NCBI GenBank assembly: GCA_963710675.1
Contig: CAVQBE010000015.1
Coordinates: forward strand, 62,001 to 126,000
Length of the DNA stretch: 64,000 bases
Reading direction: 5' to 3'
DNA from: JACCZX01 sp963710675
GTDB lineage: Bacteria > Pseudomonadota > Gammaproteobacteria > Burkholderiales > Burkholderiaceae_F
Below are positions 58,075 to 64,000 of this stretch, one piece after another. The position numbers and the translations under genes are program-made. A model generated the notes under the pieces. It searched no databases, had not been told where the DNA came from, and worked only from the letters and a program-made list of their open reading frames with translations. How positions within the stretch are numbered: the first letter of the stretch is position 1; every line of letters begins with the position of its first letter.

Positions 58075-59766
58075 CTAGCGCAGCGCGGACGCAACGCGTG
58101 GCGCCGCGTCCCCTCGACATGCTGCGAACAGATCCAGTGATACATCACGGTCCGGGGTCTCTACATCGAGAACCCCAGCGATCGAATGAAACAGGTGATC
58201 GTGATTGACGGGACCGCTCGCACGTTTTCTTAAGCAAGCGACATTAATATTCCGATTGCTGGCGAACTCTGGCGACAACCACCAAAGCATTGGCACCTCG
58301 AGCTGTTCCTTCGGTGCGATCGCGTACGGCATCCCGTGCAGATACAGCCCGTGTTCTCCGAGCGATTCGCCATGGTCCGACACGTACACCATTGCAACCT
58401 CGTATCGATCGCGCTGCTGCTCAAGAAAGCCAATCACCCGCGCCACGACGTGGTCGGTGTAACGCACGGCGTTGTCGTACGCGTTGAAGATCTGCTCTTG
58501 CGAGCACTGATGCAAGTCGTCCGATTCACATGCAGGTGCGAAGTGGCGGAACTCACGCGGATAGCGCCGGTGGTAGGCGGGCCCGTGATTGCCGAGCTGG
58601 TGGAGAACGACAAACAAGTCGGAGCCAGGTTGGCGGACCAGTTCTTCCATTGCCTGCACCAGAACTTCATCGAAGCACTGTCCGGACGAACACACGCCTG
58701 GCACGCTCACGTCGTCGAAATTGTGCGCTTCAAGGCCGGAGCACACGCCTTTACAACCTGACTGGTTGTCGAGCCACACGACGCGTATGCCGGCGCGCGC
58801 GAGCTGCTGCGGCAGCGATTCGTGTCGGAGGATGCGAGCTTCATCGTATGCCCGGCGTCCGAATGGCGAGAACATGCAAGGCAATGAGACTTCAGTCGAT
58901 GTTCCGCAGGCGCGCGTGAACGGAAAGTTGACAATGTCGAGCTTGGCAAGCTCAGGGTTGGTATCGCGCGGGTAGCCATTCAACGCAAAGTTGGCCGCGC
59001 GCGCTGTTTCGCCCACAACAAACACGAATAACAAGGGGCGCGCCGCAGCTGTTGCCGCAGGGCCGCGCGAAACAGTGAGCGGACCTTCGCGCGCCGCGGT
59101 CACGTAGACGCTCCGCTGATGGAGTGCGCGGCCGGTCGACACGACCAAATTTGCAGGCGTCAGCATGTTGCGAATTTCAGGGTGATTGCGTAGCGTGGGT
59201 GCGAGGTCCTTGAACACCACTACGGCGGCAGTCACTGCGACTAACACCGCGACGGCGATGGTTGCAGAGCGCCAGTAGAAACCAACACGCCTCGGTCGTG
59301 CAGCAACGTCGACAAGCAATAACATGCCAATCGGGATAAGCGCCAACGGCAGCAGGGTCGCGAGCATGTCCACGCCGATGAGCTCCGAGGCCTCGTGCGC
59401 GTTGGTTTGCAGGACGTTGCGCATCATCGACGTATCAATCACGATGCCGTAACGGGCCATGTAGTGCGCCACGATTGCCCCAAGCAAGAGCGCAGTGCAC
59501 AGCACCGCCTTCAGTGTCTTCCGGGTTGATATCACGGCGAGAACGAAGTAGTGAATTGCTGTCAGCATTACGAAGGTCAGCAGCGCCGAGCTCCATGTCA
59601 GTGCGCTGCTGAGATCGCGCCCCTGCAGTACTGCTCGCCAAAACGGGAGGTTATCGACGACTGTGATGAATGACGCGACTAACAGGATCGCCATCTCCGC
59701 GGAGATCACTGGTTTCCAGCGCACCAGCGCGCTCGGCATCTGCACGGTCGACATCGACGTGTTCAT
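58075..59766 (-). CDS. Phosphoethanolamine-lipid A transferase, EptA-like
   Basis: Protein of 563 residues. Four to five N-terminal membrane helices (to about 190) precede a periplasmic sulfatase-fold domain. Catalytic features: FVVGETARAANF (zinc Glu), the nucleophile Thr in CGTSTEVSLPCMFS, and YVSDHGESLGE (zinc Asp and His). Paired Cys occur as in EptA/MCR. It would add phosphoethanolamine to lipid A and lower polymyxin binding. ATG 59766 overlaps the PAP2 stop (ATGA). Confidence 0.9.
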   Translation of the reverse strand: MNTSMSTVQMPSALVRWKPVISAEMAILLVASFITVVDNLPFWRAVLQGRDLSSALTWSSALLTFVMLTAIHYFVLAVISTRKTLKAVLCTALLLGAIVAHYMARYGIVIDTSMMRNVLQTNAHEASELIGVDMLATLLPLALIPIGMLLLVDVAARPRRVGFYWRSATIAVAVLVAVTAAVVVFKDLAPTLRNHPEIRNMLTPANLVVSTGRALHQRSVYVTAAREGPLTVSRGPAATAAARPLLFVFVVGETARAANFALNGYPRDTNPELAKLDIVNFPFTRACGTSTEVSLPCMFSPFGRRAYDEARILRHESLPQQLARAGIRVVWLDNQSGCKGVCSGLEAHNFDDVSVPGVCSSGQCFDEVLVQAMEELVRQPGSDLFVVLHQLGNHGPAYHRRYPREFRHFAPACESDDLHQCSQEQIFNAYDNAVRYTDHVVARVIGFLEQQRDRYEVAMVYVSDHGESLGEHGLYLHGMPYAIAPKEQLEVPMLWWLSPEFASNRNINVACLRKRASGPVNHDHLFHSIAGVLDVETPDRDVSLDLFAACRGDAAPRVASALR

Positions 59767-60431
59767 GCGCGGTTTGCCGCCAGCAGTGGCGTGAATACGA
59801 GCGCGGCGGCGAACCAATCAATTGCCGCCGCCCATAAGTTGTGGCTCACAAAATGAGCACCTTGCACAACCCGCACGGCACTGAAGACAGCGCCCACAAG
59901 TAGTGCAGCAAGCAATCCGATGTATGCAAGCCGTGGCCGATCAACCACGCGCCCAAGAAAGTAAAGCGAGATCAGCGCAAATCCGGCAGACGCGTGACCA
60001 CTCGGAAAGCAGCGGCCGGCGTTAGCCGATGCGACAAACCACTCGCGACTAAATTCAGCAAAGCCCCCATACGCTCTCAGATCCCACGGGCAGTGGTGAC
60101 CGGTCGCGTGCTTCAAGGCCAGCACGATTAGCGGACCGAGCGCCATTGCGAGCAGTGCAAGTAAAAATGCACGTTGCTCATGCGCATTTCGGCCGCCCAG
60201 CTTGGTTGCAAACGCCGCGGCAAGCATTCCGAGCGCGACAACCCAGATCGAAATCTTTGCGAGCCGGTGACCCAGCAGTTCCAGCCAGTAGCTGTCGTGT
60301 GCTGGAAAGCGCGCCAAGTGCGCGTCGTAAAAAAGATCGGTGATTGCCCTGTCGAGGCCGCTGTCTGCAAAAAGCAAGGCAAGCAGGACCCAGGCAAGCG
60401 GCACAAGTGCCAGATGCAGTGTTAAAGACAC
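59763..60431 (-). CDS. PAP2-family lipid phosphatase
   Basis: Membrane phosphatase of 222 residues with about six helices. The three PAP2 motifs are KHATGHHCPWD, CFPSGHASAG and SAVRVVQGAHFVSHNLWAA. Members near eptA dephosphorylate lipid A or undecaprenyl pyrophosphate. The CPWDLRAYGG insertion resembles the LpxE/LpxT-like group (inference). It starts at GTG 60431, 78 nt after the histidine kinase gene, and overlaps the eptA-like gene. Confidence 0.88.
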   Translation of the reverse strand: MSLTLHLALVPLAWVLLALLFADSGLDRAITDLFYDAHLARFPAHDSYWLELLGHRLAKISIWVVALGMLAAAFATKLGGRNAHEQRAFLLALLAMALGPLIVLALKHATGHHCPWDLRAYGGFAEFSREWFVASANAGRCFPSGHASAGFALISLYFLGRVVDRPRLAYIGLLAALLVGAVFSAVRVVQGAHFVSHNLWAAAIDWFAAALVFTPLLAANRA

Positions 60432-60509
60432 GCGTGACGGAGCAGAGCACAGCCGGGAAGGCTAGCTACGCACCCGTCAAACTAACGTCGTTACATCGTT
60501 GAGTTTTCG

Positions 60510-61799
60510 TTAACTCGCTGCGCTCGCAGACAGGTTCAGCGAGAAACAGGTTCCCGACTGCGGGGTGGATTCGACTGACAGTCGCCAGCCATTGACCTCG
60601 GCCGATTGCTTTGCGATGGCAAGCCCGAGACCGTGATGCGATGCTTCTTGTCCCGCTGTGTCAACCAAGCGGCCGCGGTAGTACCGCTCAAACACGAACG
60701 GCAAATCCGCGGCTGCGATTCCCGGTCCGTCGTCGGCGATCGTCAGGCCCTCTCCGTGCCGCCGCACTACGCAAGTCGCACGCTCTGCATGCTCGGCAGC
60801 GTTGCGCAACAAGTTGCGCAGTATTGTCAGCAGCGCGTGTCGGTCGATGAGAATGACCTCTCCTGGTGGCACTTCATTAACGAGTCGCAATGTGGTGCTA
60901 TTGCCGTTGTGCGTCAAACTTCTCCAGGCGTCGTCGACTAGCGCGCGCAGATCGACCCGCTCCTGTTTACCCGCCTGCCTGGATGAAAGCGCATGCAACG
61001 ATTCGAGCGTGCTGGCAGCCGCATCGATAGTCGCCATCGCGCGGCCTAGACGCACCTTTTCCTCGGCGCTCAGGTGTGGAGAGAGCGAGGCCAATTCGAT
61101 ATCGGTTCTGACCGCAGTCAAAGGCGTACGTAACTCGTGCGCGATATTCGAGGCAAATTCACGCTGCTGGGTCGCCGCTTCTTCAAGGCCGGTGCGCACC
61201 CGGTCGAATGCTGCGAGCAACGCAGCTTCTTCGTCCGCGCTCGATTCCGACAATTGGGAACGGCCCGGCGCCCAACGTGCGAGACGCTCGGTCAAGCGTT
61301 TAAGAGGTGCGACCACCAAGCGCGCCAGCATGCTCGACAGCACAATGCCCAAGCCGATGCACAACGACCCGATGATCAGCAGCTCAACGCCGAACTGATT
61401 TACGAGTTCCTCGTTCAGCGTCGCGTCGTACTGCACGATCAGCCGGCCGAGGGAGGTTGGCGCGACCACGACGTGAAAGACCTGGTGCGGCTCATAGATT
61501 CGATGCGAGCCGGCAGACAAAGTGTGCAACCGCGCGGGCAGCAACTCCGGATCTGCTTGACCGGCCGCCAGCAGCCAAGCAGACAGGTGGCCGCCGAGCG
61601 AAATTTCGGCACCAGCCGGTGCTTTCTGCTCACCGCTCTCGAGTCGCGCTACAAGCCGCTTGGTCTCCGAGAGCACAATCTCGTCAACCAGCGTGTCTTC
61701 CTGCTCTTCGAGCGACAGATACGCAAGAACTCCCTGCGCGAGTACGAACACCATCACCAGCGAACTAAGAGCCCAACTAATCCTGCGTTGCAGAGTCAT
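60510..61799 (-). CDS. Sensor histidine kinase, PmrB-like
   Basis: Protein of 429 residues. Helix 1 (SSLVMVFVLAQGVLAYL) and helix 2 (LLIIGSLCIGLGIVLSSML, about 165-185) flank a periplasmic sensor region of about 130 residues. A HAMP segment follows, then the H-box FASNIAHELRTPLTAV, and N, G1 and G2 boxes (NLLRNAAEHA, IADDGPGI, HHGLGLAIA). ATG 61799 overlaps the regulator's stop (ATGA). With EptA and PAP2 downstream, sensing of cationic peptides or metals is likely. Confidence 0.9.
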   Translation of the reverse strand: MTLQRRISWALSSLVMVFVLAQGVLAYLSLEEQEDTLVDEIVLSETKRLVARLESGEQKAPAGAEISLGGHLSAWLLAAGQADPELLPARLHTLSAGSHRIYEPHQVFHVVVAPTSLGRLIVQYDATLNEELVNQFGVELLIIGSLCIGLGIVLSSMLARLVVAPLKRLTERLARWAPGRSQLSESSADEEAALLAAFDRVRTGLEEAATQQREFASNIAHELRTPLTAVRTDIELASLSPHLSAEEKVRLGRAMATIDAAASTLESLHALSSRQAGKQERVDLRALVDDAWRSLTHNGNSTTLRLVNEVPPGEVILIDRHALLTILRNLLRNAAEHAERATCVVRRHGEGLTIADDGPGIAAADLPFVFERYYRGRLVDTAGQEASHHGLGLAIAKQSAEVNGWRLSVESTPQSGTCFSLNLSASAAS

Positions 61800-62515
61800 T
61801 GCGCCAAGTCTTTTATGCGCAGACGGTAACCGACACCGTGCACGGTTTCCAGCCCGTCGTAGCCAGCGTCCGACAACGCGCGCCGCAGCAGATGTACCTG
61901 GCTGCGCAGCACATCGCTTTCGCGTTCGCCATCCGGCCACAACAGCGACTCGAGCTCGGCCCGGGTAACGATTCGGCCCGGATCGCGCAGCAAGCAATCA
62001 AGGATGCGCATCGGACGTGGTGGCAGATGAACCGGAGCGTCACCCACCGACACTGCACGGGTGCGACGATCGAACCGCAAGGACCCGGCCGTTACCACAT
62101 CGGACACTACGGAACCGGTGGCGCGCCGGTGCAGAGCGCGTATGCGAGCCTCCAGTTCAGCCAGTGCGAAAGGCTTCGCCAAATAGTCGTCAGCGCCCAA
62201 TTCAAAGCATCCGAGTTTGGAGTTGAGCTCATCGCGCGCGGTAAGCACCAACACCGGCGTGGCGATTCCCAGCCGACGGCGCATGTGATCGAGCACTTGC
62301 GTGCCGTCGAGACGAGGCAGGCCGAGGTCGAGCACGACGACGTCAAACGTCGTGCTGGAAAGCTGCGCGATTGCGGCGGGTCCGTCGTAGGCGATATCGA
62401 CCGCATAGCCATGCAGCTCAAGAAACGTGACGCAATTGAGCGCAATCGTCGCCTCATCCTCGACGATCAATACGCGACAAGACGTCGCCTCCCCGTGTAG
62501 CTTGCGACTGCTCAT
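61796..62515 (-). CDS. OmpR-family response regulator, PmrA-like
   Basis: Protein of 239 residues. The receiver has acidic EDE near residue 19, the phosphoryl Asp in VVLDLGLPRLDG, Thr in VLTARDE, and Lys in YLAKPFALAEL. The C-terminal winged helix has RAELESLLWPDGERESDVLRS. It is the first gene of the set regulator, kinase, PAP2, EptA and probably activates it. Confidence 0.92.
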   Translation of the reverse strand: MSSRKLHGEATSCRVLIVEDEATIALNCVTFLELHGYAVDIAYDGPAAIAQLSSTTFDVVVLDLGLPRLDGTQVLDHMRRRLGIATPVLVLTARDELNSKLGCFELGADDYLAKPFALAELEARIRALHRRATGSVVSDVVTAGSLRFDRRTRAVSVGDAPVHLPPRPMRILDCLLRDPGRIVTRAELESLLWPDGERESDVLRSQVHLLRRALSDAGYDGLETVHGVGYRLRIKDLAQ

Positions 62516-62621
62516 GTATCAGGCGCTTACAGAAGCTGTGTGAGTCCGAATCGTAAGCGCTGATGGACCCTCACCTCGTACTCATCGTGACGCGTGGCGA
62601 CTACGACGGCAGACCTACGCA

Positions 62622-64000
62622 CTACTGCTTATTAACGTCGGATCCGTTTGCATCGCGTTTGTCCCGGATCATCTCCGCCCATAGCCCGACCGCCGCCACG
62701 ACGAAGGGCAAGATGAGCAGGAACAGAAATGGACTGTCGAGTTCCGAGAACCAGCGCTGCCACAGTTCAAGATCGAAGACCTCCGCAATTGATCCGCGAA
62801 ATCCCCACAGGCATCCAATCGCGACGAATGTCGGCGGCAAGGCTGCAATGAGCAGGCCTAATGGATTGATCGACTGCTCGTCGAATGAGTCCTTCAGTAG
62901 TGAATAACCTGCCGGGTTGGGCGCGTTCGCGATAACCGTCAGGCCTCCTCCGGCTACCGCACCGGCTACCAGCGCGTACTTGAACTCTTCCGAAACCCCC
63001 TCCACTAGCGAGCCGAGGTAGGTCAGCGCCGCATTGTCTGTAATGGCGGTGAGCGCGGCGGCTCCAAAGAAAAGCGTCGAGCCATCCAAGTTTGCCAACG
63101 CTTGCTCGAGCCACCATTGCTGTTGCCCGCCGATAACTATTAGCCCGGCGAGAAAGAACGCGACCATGAGCCCTTCGCGCAACAGTAATTTGTCGTGGTA
63201 GCGCCTGTATGCCTCTGCTAATCCGAGAAAGACGAGAAAGACTCCCATGAAAACTTCTGGGTCGTGATTGGACACTACGACGGCCACCACCAACGCAAGA
63301 TTCACGAAGACGAATACGCCGGGCACACGGCGGCGCCCCGACTTATCGGAGATTGGCCGTCTCGCGAGCTCGCGCCGGAATAACATCGTGAGTGCGAATG
63401 CGTTGATCAACACCGCAATGGCGGCCTTCCAGCCCATCGTGGCGAACATGTGAGCCGTGCTCCAGTCCCACTTGGCTGCCACCATCAGCACGGGTGGTGC
63501 GGCAAAGTTTGTGAGCGTCCCACCGATCGACACATTTACGAACAGCGCCGCCACGGTGGCGTATTTCAGTCGATTCGACGCACCGCGTGAAAAAATCTCA
63601 TCTCTGAGCATCAACGCGGCGAGCGTCATGGCCGCTGGTTCAGTGATCAGCGATCCCAGCAGCGGCACCATCGACAGGCTCAGGAAATAGACCGCTGAGC
63701 GGGGTGGAAGCGGAAGCGCGCGCGCAGTGACGGCGACTGCATCCGAGCTCAACTGCATGATCGGACGACTTGCGGCCATCACCATAATCACGAAAACGAA
63801 CATGGGCTCGACAAAGCGGCGCGAGTCGAGATAGTCCGAAGTGGTACCCCAACCCTGCGCAACCGCCATGAACACCAATAACAACAGAGCCCAGAGACCA
63901 AATACGGTTTCCACCTCGCCGAGCAGATGCCATAGACCTGCGTGGGCGGTCTTTGTATGAGCAAGGTGTTCGAAGTAGCGCGTGGAGAAGGTGTGCAATA
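62622..64000 (-). CDS. Putative Na+/H+ antiporter, 5' end beyond window
   Basis: At least 458 residues with about ten membrane helices. GSLITEPAAMTLAALML, GGTLTNFAAPPVLMVAA and ALTAITDNAALTYLGSLVEG resemble the putative Na+/H+ antiporter family of the ion-transporter superfamily. The only start in view (TTG 63998) is at the window edge, so the true N-terminus probably lies outside. It is intact within the window and ends 106 nt from the response regulator gene. Confidence 0.8.
   Translation of the reverse strand, partial: LHTFSTRYFEHLAHTKTAHAGLWHLLGEVETVFGLWALLLLVFMAVAQGWGTTSDYLDSRRFVEPMFVFVIMVMAASRPIMQLSSDAVAVTARALPLPPRSAVYFLSLSMVPLLGSLITEPAAMTLAALMLRDEIFSRGASNRLKYATVAALFVNVSIGGTLTNFAAPPVLMVAAKWDWSTAHMFATMGWKAAIAVLINAFALTMLFRRELARRPISDKSGRRRVPGVFVFVNLALVVAVVVSNHDPEVFMGVFLVFLGLAEAYRRYHDKLLLREGLMVAFFLAGLIVIGGQQQWWLEQALANLDGSTLFFGAAALTAITDNAALTYLGSLVEGVSEEFKYALVAGAVAGGGLTVIANAPNPAGYSLLKDSFDEQSINPLGLLIAALPPTFVAIGCLWGFRGSIAEVFDLELWQRWFSELDSPFLFLLILPFVVAAVGLWAEMIRDKRDANGSDVNKQ

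Overview
The window is about 60% GC bacterial chromosome with short spacers, frequent 1-8 nt gene overlaps and many GTG/TTG starts. The block yebC-purD-(S9 peptidase)-hemF-nadD-rsfS-rlmH-maf-rng, the msbA/glycosyltransferase/dnaE neighbourhood, class 1 fbp, an aerobic HemF and the DUF4124, DUF6152 and TssQ-type families point to an uncultured betaproteobacterium, probably Burkholderiales-related (inference from gene order and families). No prophage, insertion sequence, CRISPR array or rRNA operon was seen.

Layout: 0-2.5 kb, a winged-helix/TPR regulator facing two small exported proteins. 2.6-9.98 kb, metabolic genes (M20 peptidase, HbpS-like protein, EamA transporter, pepN, fbp, rhodanese), many broken by indels. 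10-15.5 kb, quinone reductase, second EamA transporter, alpha/beta hydrolase lipoprotein and a NatAB-type ABC exporter. 15.6-20.3 kb, a membrane Ser/Thr kinase, a pseudokinase of the same architecture, a TssQ-like lipoprotein and a convergent AAA ATPase. 20.4-23 kb, DUF6152, DUF6644 and a HerA-like ATPase. 23-32.7 kb, the conserved housekeeping block. 32.7-33.2 kb, a gene-free, strongly palindromic island. 33.2-40.4 kb, envelope polysaccharide genes (msbA, GT9, O-antigen ligase, GT25, two GT2). 40.4-49.8 kb, dnaE, DUF4124, Hsp70-like plus NHL lipoprotein, GNAT, FAD oxidase plus methyltransferase. 50-52.4 kb, a Sel1-repeat protein, a type IV pilin and tRNA-Glu/tRNA-Ala. 52.5-54.6 kb, a TetR-headed cluster (VOC, PPOX-like, cupin). 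54.7-58 kb, gltX facing a C25-like peptidase/small-protein pair. 58-62.5 kb, a response regulator, histidine kinase, PAP2 phosphatase and phosphoethanolamine transferase set resembling PmrAB-controlled lipid A modification. 62.6-64 kb, an antiporter cut by the window edge.

A dominant property is single-base indels in conserved genes (M20, pepN, fbp, msbA, dnaE, gltX and others), while 10-33 kb is clean. Several fall in short homopolymers and many gene lengths are off from a multiple of three by exactly one base. Because essential genes are hit, assembly or sequencing error is the likeliest explanation; such genes are given below as whole loci with the break position.

The least explained systems are the kinase/pseudokinase/TssQ-like operon with its flanking repeats (15.6-19.3 kb), the C25-like peptidase with an overlapping small partner (56.2-58.0 kb), and the palindromic island at 32.8-33.2 kb.
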